From: Ulva prolifera
Taxonomy: Eukaryota > Chlorophyta > Ulvophyceae > Ulvales > Ulvaceae
DNA length: 64,000 nucleotides
NCBI GenBank assembly: GCA_023078555.1
Contig: CM041204.1
Location: 5,362,430 to 5,426,429, forward strand
Reading direction: 5' to 3'
Shown: positions 1 through 11,129 of the stretch, piece after piece
Position numbering within the stretch: the first letter of the stretch is position 1
Layout of the letters: each line of letters starts with the position of its first letter
The notes under the pieces: generated by a model
What the model was told of the DNA's origin: nothing
Database searches by the model: none
What the model saw: only the letters and a program-made list of their open reading frames with translations
Made by a program: the position numbers and the translations under genes

Positions 1-544
1 GCCATTTGTTTTGAGGAAGCTGCTCATCGGAAGTGGATGTGTCAAGGCTGTCAAAAGAGGCTGACGCGGATCGCTGCCCATATGAGCTCAAGTCCTCGTG
101 TTGGGACCCGTCCATGCCGGGAGCGACAGCGCCGTTATTTGTCTTTCCCCATGTCAACTGGACATCGAGCGGCTCTGACCCCACTGACAGGGACCTGTTG
201 TCACCCTTCTCCCATTCCGGATCCCCCATTCCCTTCACGTTCACCACTTTGTACTCTACACTCGCGTCATCTGGAAGCTTAATGTCAGCAGTCCATACGT
301 CTCCATCACCCCAGCGTAGCTCAACACCATTGTCTGCTTCCCAGCGCCCGAAGACCTTGTGGTTGCCGACAAGGTAGAGTTTATCACCCCATTCCACCTG
401 CTTTTGTATTTGAAATTTCACGGCAGCTTTGCATGTATGCAGGCGTCGTGTACGCACGCGGGAGCACCTACAAGCACAGCAGCTCCCACTCGCTTCAGCA
501 TCAGCGCGATCACACAAAAAGACATATATTCGGAAACCTTGCAT
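1..544 (-). CDS. CBM20 starch-binding protein, N-terminal part (runs off left edge)
   Basis: An open frame from the ATG at 544 runs leftward to the window edge without a stop (about 181 residues). Residues 1-40 are rich in Cys and Arg and poor in acids after the first few codons, like an organellar presequence. Residues ~42-130 read as a carbohydrate-binding module 20: VKFQIQKQVEWGDKLYLVG, FGRWEADNGVELRWGDGDVW, then VEYKVV, EWEKGDNRSLSV and VQLTWG. The conserved Trp and the W-E-x-G-x-N-R end of CBM20 are present. CBM20 binds starch or glycogen. An N-terminal CBM20 behind a transit peptide is typical of phosphoglucan water dikinase (PWD/GWD3). DPE2-type glucanotransferases and some amylases or phosphatases also carry CBM20, so the catalytic identity needs the sequence beyond position 1. 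After the CBM the protein is Ser/Asp-rich. Confidence 0.8.
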   Translation of the reverse strand, partial: MQGFRIYVFLCDRADAEASGSCCACRCSRVRTRRLHTCKAAVKFQIQKQVEWGDKLYLVGNHKVFGRWEADNGVELRWGDGDVWTADIKLPDDASVEYKVVNVKGMGDPEWEKGDNRSLSVGSEPLDVQLTWGKTNNGAVAPGMDGSQHEDLSSYGQRSASASFDSLDTSTSDEQLPQNKW

Positions 545-3188
545 GCAGAAAGTGGAGTCTAGTCATTTTCCACAACATGCCTGATGCTCATGGGGACACA
601 TGCCTGCCGGCGACGATCCCGGAGATTGTCCCGGAGCTGACAACGGCGTTCATGGGAAAACAACTGCAGGTGAGAAAATAAGACCACTGATACGCAATTC
701 AGATTCTGATGCCAAAAAAGCTGCGCTAAGACGACGCCTGGATCGCAGTCCACCGCCAGCGCTGGAGCAGACAGTTGAGCCGTGCCGACCGCTCTTTAAC
801 CTGGAAATGAGGGAGTCAACGGGCCCGCTTCAAGTCTAGAATGCGCTCAAGGTCTCGTCAGATATTGCTCTCGACTCTACTTCTTGGCCAGAACTCTAGA
901 TTCAAGCTGTTAGCACGGCGAGTAAAGGACAATTGTTGCACCATGGATCGCCTGTGGCCACTACTACCAGGGCAGCTCATCGTGTTGACTTCGAGCCTTA
1001 TGCAAAACGTGGGAGAACGTCGCTCATGCACATGGACACAGGAAGACCCCCTTGGCACAGACAGCTTCTCTCGTGGGCCCTGCCGCCGGGATCGCAATGG
1101 CAAAAGACAGTACACAATAAATGTATCTCATAACTCGCCTCACCAATTATGGCATCGGCTACACACACACTCGAAGGTGGACTGTTTTTATGTAATGTAC
1201 AACAGGGCAACAAAGGGGCAAGCTCGACAACACACCGAAGGAAGTCCACCACGCACCAGTTGCTAGTAGACACCACCAATCAGCACGGCACACGAGTCCC
1301 ACACAAATCAGTATACCGACACCTATCGACACAAGAACAGTCATGCTTAAATTTAAGTAGAAAGACGAGTGCCTGCGCAGCAGCTCCCACTTCCAAGCTA
1401 GCTTTGTTTGGAGATTCCCGTAGCACTCACAACCCATATCTCATCGCATCCAGCCCATAACTCCGTCGTTTCAACACCAAGGCCTTGCCTCCGAAGGACA
1501 TGCCTAACGTATGCTACCTGGCATCAGAGTGTCGGACAGTTCCATCAGGCTCTGCAACCATCGATGGCAGCCATACAATACTAGTAGGGCTCCCAAGGAG
1601 GGGGAGAAAAGAAAAATGATGAGTGGAGATCTCAGGAGTCTGCTACGGTACACTCACGGCGGCCATGCGACCTACCTCTGTTGCATATCACATAGCATGC
1701 GAATTGGTCTGGCCAGTGCCAGCTATGGTCCGCCAGCGCAGTGTTGGCAAGGGTGGGGTGGCGTCAAGGGAAGGGTGCAAAGCAGGGGACTCCAGGGTAA
1801 TCGTAAAGTAAATTACACTGCTCTGCATGTCATACAGTGCACCCACTGTGAGAAGAGCGGAAGCGCTCAGGGCGGTGTGGCCGTGCGCATGATGCAGCCA
1901 CAGCATAGGCATGGTTGTGCAGCGGTTTGAGGTGCTCATAATAGCAGATGCGGCATCTAAACAGCGCGCCGGCCAGACACACCACCCGCCGGATGGGGAG
2001 GCATGCTGGCCCTGGCCCTCGTTTGCCACCCGCCTTTCCAGAAGCCTGCAGATGCCCTGGCAGTGGCTAGGGTGCTGGTGCACGGCCGGCCGGCGGGACC
2101 TCCTGGGCCCTTCGCTGTGCTTCCATACATGCATGCTGGTGCCTTTGCGGCATTGGGTTGCCAGGCAAGGCATCCACCCACACGCTGGATGCGCACTATG
2201 TACACAGCTATCTCAGAGACACTTGTGTGCCGGGACGGAAGTAGATGCGTTCATGCGGCACTGTACACTCTTGTGACAGGGGGTTTGCGGGTGAGCCCTG
2301 GGGAATTGTCCTGCACGTCTGAGGGTGCATGGGAGGCGATGTGCCACAACACCAAGGCAGTGTGACATGTAGCACGAGCAGGATATCACAAAGAACAGTC
2401 AACGCGAAACACCTAAGCACATTTACCCGCAGCTCAGGTTAACTATCCTGTCTACCTCAGGAAGAAGAGCAGCTAGATACCCTCCAGGGAGCCAGTCCGG
2501 GGGTGTCTCAATGTGCTGCAGAGAATTGTGAATCAGCTTGGGAGAGTCAGGTTGTGTCCTCAAACTCTCCACGACTCATCTGTAGAGGTGATCTGATCGC
2601 CGCTGCCGCTTTTGGAAACGCTGTATGTGCCCGCCACCTTGCCTTACTGCCCACAACATGCGGTCAAAACATGGATATGTATGTGTTCAGCAGGGCCATG
2701 GATTCAAATGACTTTCAGCGATTCAGCGCCCTCATTTGCACAGGAATGCTGGGTCCTCTGGCTGATTTCTTGGACATAGCATGCTGAAATTTGTGCGCAT
2801 GTACTAGAGTGGGCAGTAGACTATATGTATATCACATAATTGGATCCGACAACTCAGCATCGCCAGACTCTGCCATGCATGTGTGAAGATTGCAAGCCCT
2901 GGGGAGCTGGTGTCGGCGGACCACCGGGCGCTTGCACCAGGTGTGTCTGGACAGCGGCTACTCCGGAGAATGCCTTAGCAGTGGATGTGTGTGTGTGGGG
3001 GGGGGGGGGGATAGGGAGCATCCAAAAAATGGGGGCTCTCCATGTACGAGCATCAGAACATCGGCAGAAGCGGGGGGACGTACGTGGAGTTTGGGCGTGA
3101 CTGCACGCTAGCAAGGGTGGCGTGGTGACCACAGTGGTGTTTAAAAAATACGGCGTGGGGAGAGCTGTCAGCCGAAGCGTCGAGTTAC
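545..3188. other. Mostly non-coding stretch between the CBM20 gene and USE1
   Basis: No convincing gene was found. A short plus-strand frame at 576-669 (starts MPDAHGDTCLPAT) ends at a plausible CTGCAG|GTGAGA donor. It could be a first exon, but no partner exon was found. The frame at 600-839 and one at 2503-2787 lack recognisable domains. The stretch ends with a GT-repeat and a run of 14 G at 2997-3010. The region probably holds the CBM20 gene's promoter and the 5' region of the SNARE gene. Confidence 0.4.
2987..3010. repeat. (GT)n followed by a G14 homopolymer
   Basis: A short GT run passes directly into 14 consecutive G residues (2997-3010). This is a simple-sequence tract in non-coding DNA, prone to slippage and possibly able to form a quadruplex when paired with other G runs. 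A second G run of 11 lies at 31217-31227 inside an intron of the E2 gene. Confidence 0.9.
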
Positions 3189-6100
3189 ATGAGTGCATGC
3201 GAGCAGAATGTGCACACTGTTGAGACCACTTCTCGCCACCAGCATCAGCGAGACCTAGAGCGTCATAAGGTAACTCATACAATGCAAGATATCCGATTTG
3301 CGAGTACGTTCATATATTACCTCTTTCAACCTAGTGATCGTCATCCTGTCGCAGCGTCAATGTTTTTTTTTTGTGGGCAGCGAGCATAGCACCGCAGGGC
3401 TGAGAAGCTGAGATGTTTGCTAGCAACACCCACGCGTTCACCTCTGAGACGCTAACTATTCATAGGTTTGTTCGAAAGCTGAACGAACAAGTCTCGTCAG
3501 ATTTAGACTCGTCGTGGCGTTCTGATCCTCGCTTTCATCATGTGCGTGATCGCATGCCTGGGCGTATGCAACGTATGCTACGTGAACATGTAGCAAAACA
3601 CAACTGATTCCTTGAGCTTACCGCAGCACGCCTTTGATCGTGGTGACAGCAGTTTCTGGGTTGCAGAATGTGAAAACGGTGCTCGCCCTGATCGACGGAG
3701 CGGAGCAATCACTCTCTCCCAATGCGCATCATTCTGATGCCAAGTACTCGCGACTTCAACAGTACAAACTGGAGGCCCGTGGTATTCGTGACATGCTCGA
3801 GGTGCCAAGCCAGCCCAGCTACATCGACCCGTGTAGAGACAGCGGAGATGCCATAGATGCTGAGGCATCGACGTACTGTAACGCCCAAGAGCGCGCGTTC
3901 ACTGCGCTACGATCGCCTTCAGGGCCAAACTCTATCCTGCAGAATGCACAAGGCCTGAGCAAAGATGCTCAGCACAGGTGCCCCCACGCCTGCATGCATT
4001 GCCAGGGGCCATCACGTACAGGCTCACAGTCGCCTACTCCTTTACTAACCACCACCTTGACCGCGTCTCTCGATGCAGGCTGGCCTCACATGAAGGGATC
4101 CAAGAAGATTTAACAGACCAGATGGTGTCTCTTGCGGGGAAGCTGAAGCAGCAAGCGCATGCGCAGGCTCAGGCCCTGCATGACAGGGATGCTGTGCTCG
4201 ACTCCGCATCACAAGGTCTCCTGAAGTCTGTACAAGGGGTTCAGGCTGTAGTGAAGGATACGAAGCAAGCCGTCAAGCGAACACGGCGGTCCATGTTCTT
4301 TTCATTCTTTGTTCTTCTCACTGTGGCTGCGGTGTTCCTAGGTCCGTCTCCTGTGACAGCCAGACATGCACAGTGTACCACGCCTGCTTGCCCTATGTGA
4401 CATGATCAAAGCTACCCTCTAAACTGACATGTACTATGCCCCTGCGATGAGGAATGCTTTATGGCCATGCATACACGATGCTGGCCAGGCGCGTAAAAAC
4501 ACTTGCATGGCTGCATCTGCCCTGACACCACATGGTTCGGAATTGCAGGCGTGTATGGATTCATCAATGTCACCGCAGTGACAAAGATTTTTGTGCCCTA
4601 CAAGACTATGGCATCACAGTGGGCAAGCAAGAGCATGCAAGCTGCACAGCAAGAGCGGCAGGCAGCCGAGCCAGTGCTCCCGACGACACCAGACTTTCAA
4701 GCGGTTGAGCACCCTGTCAGCAATGACCTGGCGGCAGGCCCCAGGGCAGACGAGGAGGACGGCGATGTCTCAGAGCCAACCGCAGAAGCCTTGGAGGAAG
4801 ATGATCTGTCAGGGTTCGATAAGGACGGCGCGGAAGACGATGATGAGGCAGGAAGTCCCCAAGACACACCTCAGCATGCAGCTGCTGTTGTTGATCAGCC
4901 ACTACAGTCGCATGACCATTCACGGCAAGATATTGTCGCAGAAGAAAGCGTCAAGAGCTATGATCCTCCAACAGAGGAGGTCAGGCAGGGTCATCAGAAG
5001 GACGAGGAGGACGAGTACGCTGGTGAAGATGACACATTGGAGGCAGGTGAGGCAGTTGTTGAAACCCATCATGGACGAGAGCAACAGTTCAAGGTGCTTG
5101 CAACAGAGAAGGATACAGAGACAACCCCCTCGCAAGAAGCCTCCGAAGATAACACAAATACAGGCGCTGGGCTCAGTAAGTACCAACCAGTATCTTGTCC
5201 TGGTACCTAAATTCGTGTAGCGTCCACCTGCTGACTGTTGCATGCGCTTGCAGGCAATCCCCCCACTCACCAAAGCACGGGACGTGATGATACAGGAGCT
5301 CCACAGGAACTACAGCTACCAGTGGCAGAAAATGAAGAAGAATCTGTTCTTCCTCAGGATGATGCACCCCAAGAAGATGTACCAGAGCAACAATCTGGTG
5401 CGGGAGGCACCTCTGTGGAGGAGATTGACTCAGCTGTAGCTGCCAGGCCCGCAGAGATCACGGCACAGTCAGTTTCTCCACAGGAAGCACAGGAATCAGA
5501 GGAGGCCCTGCAGGATGCAACATCAACTGGTGCTGCCAGTCTAACACATGATGTGGAAGAGCCAGATTTCCACAAGGCGAGTTCAGGTGTGGAAGAGGCG
5601 GCAGGACCGGAATCGCTGCCTCTGGAAGACGAGCTGTTCCAGCCTGAAGAATCACCGTCTGAGGCAAGTAATCCTGAGGCGGCGTTTGCATCAGCAGATG
5701 AGCCCCGTGCCAAGCCAGCTGAACCTGTGGTAGACGTGCCGAGTGATGAAGAATCGCCTTTGGCTAGCGTTAAGGCTCCTGTGGCGGCTACGGCCACGGG
5801 CCAGCCAGCTGCACAAAGCGAACCTGCCTCAGATGTTATGTCAGACGAGGAAATCCTTCCTGCAGCGGATCCCCTGGCACGCGCAGTGGACCCCGCATCT
5901 GCTCCTCCGAGTGCAGCCGCAGCCAAAGCCTCACTGGCAGCTCCTGACGTAGCTAGGGATGCAGATGCGGACCAAGCACCAGAGGAAGGCCCAGCCGCAG
6001 CCATGACAGCAGCTCCTGCTCGTTCTCCAGATGTGGCTGCAGCGACTGGTACTGGCGCGGCCGAGTCATCAGAGAAGACCCTCGGCGGAGGAGTGCCCTC

Positions 6101-6842
6101 AGGCGCAACGGTTCCTGAGGACCTTGCTGTTGATGCATGTGCTGAAGCTGGCCCTGGTGGCTCACATGGTGTGGGTGTGAGCGATCCAGCTACAGCGCAG
6201 GATGCACACGTGCCCTCAGGCGCACGTGCTGACGCACAGCGCCCCTCGGATGGTGTTCCCACAGCTGCAGCTGCTGCTGCCGAAGAGGATGAGGATGATG
6301 AATACCATGATGACCCAGTGCAGAGTTGCGAGGAAGATCCAGACACGGGAGCAGTAGATTACGGCGAAGACGAGGATGAATACTATGACCCAAAGGAGGA
6401 TGAGGAGCCCGCAGCTGAAGATGATCACGGGGAACAAGTAGAGGCTGAGGATGAGGATGATGATGAGCAGGAGGAGGACGACGAGGATATTGACGATTAC
6501 TATGATACGCCTGAAAGCTTGGAAGAATCGTCGTCGGCTGATGCTGAGGAGGAGGATGGCAGTGGTCATGACCCCGCGGGCACAGCTGGCGATTGCAGTG
6601 CCACTGAACCCAGTGGCTGCAGATCTGATGGCTCTACTGCAAGCATGAAGTACGCACGCGAGGCAATACAGGCTCAGGAATGGGCCACGCATGCTGAGGC
6701 AGGCACAATGGGGGGTCAGGACCCAGGGGGCGGGAAGTTCATTTCAAGTGGGGAGAGTGCAGGCCTGAGCCATGATGTAAGTGCTGCAGACAGTGCAAAA
6801 AGCACAGCTGAGCCTGGGCCTGGGCTCAGGGACGAGTTGTAG
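3189..6842 (+). CDS. USE1: USE1-family ER SNARE with long acidic luminal tail ending in RDEL
   Basis: USE1 is the tail-anchored Qc-type SNARE of the Golgi-to-ER retrograde complex (with Sec20, Ufe1/Syntaxin-18 and Sec22). Exons with matching phase: 3667-3977, 4079-4341, 4549-5175 and 5254-6842 (stop TAG). The 5' end is uncertain: candidate exons start at ATG 3189 or 3413. The SNARE-like helix is in exon 4079-4341 (HEGIQEDLTDQMVSLAGKLK onward) and leads into a membrane anchor (SMFFSFFVLLTVAAVFLG joined to VYGFINVT). In known USE1 proteins the chain ends just after the anchor. Here splicing adds about 720 residues, very rich in Asp, Glu, Ala and Pro, with acidic clusters near residues encoded at 6280-6560. 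The last residues are GLRDEL. If the anchor is a normal C-terminal one, this tail is in the ER lumen and RDEL would be a KDEL-type retrieval signal. Yeast Sec20, a partner SNARE, is known to end in HDEL. The gene converges on the FKBP gene. Confidence 0.75.
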
Positions 6843-7446
6843 GGCTTCAAGTGCGCAGCAGTGACACAGAAGCCGTAGGTGTCTATGTCTACTCTGACAT
6901 GTCAACATGCATGGGTTAACGGTATGTGCACCACTCGGAACATACGCCGTAGGCGGTTTGATTGTCGAGAAGAGTGTGTTTCACTTTGTGTACAGCACAG
7001 TAACAGGTTGAGCTGTGGAACAGGTTGCTGAAAACACCAACATTGCATATGTCGCATGTGCCGAAGAGATGCCATCGTGTCAATTCAGGTGAACTGGGGC
7101 ATGTACAACTGGCAGGTTATACTTACCGATCGGTCTAAGAACAGTGAAATTGCAGTATGAACATGCATTGCATCCGTTAACCTGATGCCAACTGGGCTTG
7201 CGATGGCTGCTTAATTCAGACCAATATGTGAGATCGTAAGAACTCGACAAGAGATGGTGCAGCAGCTCATCTGATTGCAACCAAATTGTGATTAAGTGTG
7301 CACCATGCTGAGGCATTGGCCTTGGACTCCCAGGCATCTATCTTATTGAGGTATGCACTCTCGCCGTCTGATCTATTACACGAAATGCATCATAATGGTA
7401 CTCCTGAAAAACGCACGACCTACCATGATTTCTGTCTACAGTGTCA
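6843..7446. other. Convergent 3' intergenic region (USE1 / FKBP)
   Basis: About 600 bp separate two tail-to-tail stop codons. The stretch is AT-richer than the flanking exons and holds no credible reading frame. It should contain both 3' UTRs and polyadenylation sites. Confidence 0.5.
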
Positions 7447-10400
7447 CTAAGCGGTGTCAGCAGCCGGCAGGTCTGCGTCGTGCATGACTGCATCGCCACA
7501 GCACCCAGCAGCGCACTGGTTTTCAGCAGGCGCTGCTTTGGATGCATCATCGGTCTCCATCGCCACAGGCTCAATTTCGTCAATTGTCCCAGTGGCTGGT
7601 ACAGCCTCAGCAGGTGTCTGCACATCCTCATACATCTTCCCAACCTTCGAGAACATTGCACCAAAAAGTTTTGCATCCTTCTTGTTTGCTGCTTTCATCC
7701 GCAGCTTCAGCTGCTTCATTGCCGCCACCAGATCACGGCTGTCTGGGTCCTCCAGCATTGCCGCCTTCAGATCATTCTCGGCCTCTAGCATGTCGCCCCT
7801 CTCCAGATAGGCTTGCGAGCGCCGGTACAGAGCCTTAACATGATTCGGCCGCTTCTCGAGCACCTTGTTACACTCTTGGATGCATTCCTTGTACTTCTTC
7901 AGCTTCAGAGCTGCAGCTGCTGTGTTCAGTGATGCAGACATCTGAATCTCCCTCTGCTTTGCCTTCTCTTCTTCTGAAAAGCCCTGATCATTAGTTAACG
8001 TGTTGTCCACCTTGGTGTATAGCCGCTGCGCCTTGCCCAGCTTCCCTGCCTTCATGGCATCGTTCCCCCGCCTCTTCAGGTCCTCCGCTCGGGCTAGCTT
8101 CTGCTCAGAGTTCATGTCCCAGTTCTCCGGGCCAGCCTCAAACGAGTGCAGCACGATGTGGTATTTCACAACTTCGTGAGGAGGAACCACTCCCTCGACG
8201 CCAGAAGCGCCGAAAGCAAAGCCAGGATCATGCACGGTAATGACCGCATCTTCTCCACTCCGCATTGACTCAACCGCCAGGTGTACTGCCTCATTGGGGA
8301 ACGGATCCTCATTAATCTTGCACTTCAACTCTTTAACCTGCAGCTCAAAGGCTCTCGATGGGGGCCTTTCGTATCACACGCTCCCGAACTCAGACGCACA
8401 CACATATATCGTGTGTCCTGCTGGCGTTGGGACATCACCGATGTCAAGCATTCAGGTGCAAGGTGCCTTCATGGCAATCGCTTACACCCGTACTCAGCAC
8501 CAGATGGTAGAGCAACAGTCACAATACTTCTATTGCGACCACCTGCTCTGATTGCACCTACCGGACAGCACATATATCTCACTGAAGCGCAGCTGTTTCG
8601 ATAGTGTACTGTGACAGCGCCATGCACTGTCAACGTGAGCAACCACTGACCGTTGAGGCCTATTCCGTGAAAATCGGTCAAAACCTGGTGTGAGGAGCAG
8701 GGTGAGTGTGTCACAGAATCAGCACCTGGTCGAATTGGGTTCCATTAGCCAGGAAGCCCTCCCACGACACCAGCACTTCAGCGTAGTCATTGGGCGTATT
8801 ATATGCCGCGCCATCTTTCTCGATGACCTTTGTAATGAGCCCGAGGTGATCAGGGTCCACGGTCTTGACAGCTTTGACCTTGAGAAGCTCAATCTCAATC
8901 TCTAGAGATGAGCCAGGAGGCACACCCTTACGTCCTGCGTCTCCAAAGCCATATCTAGGCCCGACCTACAAAGTTCAGCTGATTTTCAGATTTGGCTTGA
9001 TGAGGGGAACGCGGTGTATAATAGTCTCATCCTACAGACAAGTTTAGCAGCTGCTTGTCCAGGCTGTGACAATAAATGCGCTATTGTGGACACAACCTTC
9101 ATCATACCCTGTAATCATACGGGCGTCTGCTCTATGACAAAAAAGCATCAAATTGACTTGAAAATGCCGTACCTTGAGTGTCACTGCCTCGCCCTTCTTC
9201 ATTTCTGAGACAGCAATCTTCACTGCAGGGCAGAAGTGGCCATCTGAGACGGTGAACTCTGTCTCTTGGTCCTTCACAACATACTCGCTTGCACCCGCCA
9301 CCTTTGCAGACAGCTTGATGGTCACCAGATCTGGGTCCTTAGGGCGATCCCAGACGTCAAGGTCTCCCTCTTTAACAATTGTTTTCATCAAAGAGCCATC
9401 CTTTTCATCTGAAAGGTCATTCATTGACTCCCATCGGAGCAGCTCCACTTCGAACAGCTGTACAATACGAGATCACGATAATTCACGAACAACAGTGTAG
9501 CAAGGAACATGTGAAGCAAACAAATGGGAAGATGCAGCCACACCAGAGTGGCTCCAGGAGGAATTGTTGGTGGGCTTCCAGATTCACCATATGCATAATC
9601 CTGCCGCAGCTTCAATTGAACCTTTTCTCCCTTTTTCATGGTTGCAACTCCGACATCCCATCCCTTGATCACCTGGGAATGTCCAAGTGTGAATTCAAAA
9701 GGCTCGCCGCGGTCCACTGATGAATCAAACTTTGTCCCATCCTCAAGAGTCCCAGTGTAGTGCACTGAATAGAAAGCACAGAATTCAGTTTCGATACACG
9801 GCTATCTTGACATCAACGCCAGATGATGGCCCTAAAATCGCACAAAAGAGCAGTGGACAAGGCCGCTGGGAGCAAAGACATATCATTGCCAGGCCCCGAA
9901 ATGCCACCAACGTGTATGCACCTGCGTGGGCTGCAGAGTTGACTGACATTCATGATGCGCTCGGTGTCAAAAGGAAACTGTCACCCAGCATGAATTCTAA
10001 AGCGCAAGCAGTTGTCACACCATGCTTTCATAGCCAGCATTACATGTGCACTTGATTGGCCATGCTCGGCAAGGGTGTGCTAGATGATCGTGCCATGCCG
10101 AATGATCGTGTGACAATGTCGATCCAATGAAATGATGTAAAAGTTGCCATGCGTTAGCTATACCCACCAGCAAGTCATGGATATAGATAGACTACAGCGG
10201 TCTAGATTGCCAGAGACAGCTTGTAATTTAGTATCAGGTCAGAAATTCGTCTAGGGCGCTGTGACAGCGTACCGAAGACCTTGTCATCCTTTTGTGGTAG
10301 TTCCCAGCCGTCCCCAGCAACAAGGAGCTTCTTGATGACGCCTCCATCCTTCTGCAATGACACTCTGTAACATCAGCCCTGCCTGCTTGAAGAGCCAGTC

Positions 10401-11129
10401 ACCTGCTGTGTTTCAGATAAAGGTCTACATCAGCAGTGCGCTAACAAGATGCAAGGCATGCGATAGCCTTATGCCTGAAATTTCCTGCTGAAACACACTC
10501 AATGACACTGCACTTGTCGACTTGTGCCTGTCATGTGTGATTTGTAATCAACATCTAAGATGCAGACATCAAAGTGCGCACTGCATCCGGGCTTACGAAG
10601 GATCGGGCGAGCTTGAAATGTTGAATTTTGCACTGGTCAACGATCGAGATTGCACAGCAGTGAAAATTTGAGTCATGAAAGATTCGCGTGCGCAAGAATG
10701 CGGTCTACACATCGGATGCGGCACCAGAACGTTCTAGATCCCGCAGTTGCGATGGTGCGCTATCGACGCTGAACAATTGATCATCAAACAAGAAAAAGTG
10801 TGAGAATGCACTATATTTGAGCACGATTGGCTTTGAACAGCGCACTGTGAGGTCTTTTTCTTCACCAACAGCCTGTTCCGGGCTGGAATACTCTGCAAAA
10901 CATAACGGAATTGAGAGCAGCAGACGCGATCAGCCGTATTATTACAGTCGAGGCATACAGTTCCTTTGTTTATCAGTGCTATGTTTGTTTATTAGTGAAA
11001 GCATGAGCATGGAACATGCGGAGGCTTCTCACAAGGGCGTCACGGTGACGCACCATCTCCTCCAGTTTCCATGAGGTTCATCTCCTCATCGTCATCCTCA
11101 ACGGACTCAACTCGTACTGCTTCAGTCAT
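7447..11129 (-). CDS. Multi-domain FKBP-type peptidyl-prolyl isomerase with TPR domain (ROF1/FKBP62-like)
   Basis: Six exons on the minus strand join in phase to a 604-residue protein: 11129-11044, 10364-10273, 9764-9544, 9457-9173, 8965-8726 and 8337-7447 (stop TAG). It starts [22 protein letters not shown] domain 1 (about residues 45-135) has the classic [23 protein letters not shown]-like (SQVIKGWD), [12 protein letters not shown] signature. Two further, more diverged FKBP modules follow (ends [13 protein letters not shown] and [16 protein letters not shown]). A TPR region follows from [16 protein letters not shown] to about residue 510, then a short tail. Plant ROF1/FKBP62 has the same order (three FKBP domains plus three TPRs) and about 550-570 residues. 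Its TPRs bind the Hsp90 C-terminus. Isomerase activity is expected from domain 1 only. The exon 1 donor is uncertain by a few bases. Confidence 0.9.

Noticed and set aside
5354..6346. 330-codon open frame on the minus strand (Ser/Ala-rich)
   Set aside because: It is the exact antisense of the acidic, Ala-rich USE1 tail. GA-rich codons on one strand give stop-free frames on the other. It has no domain and no splice context.
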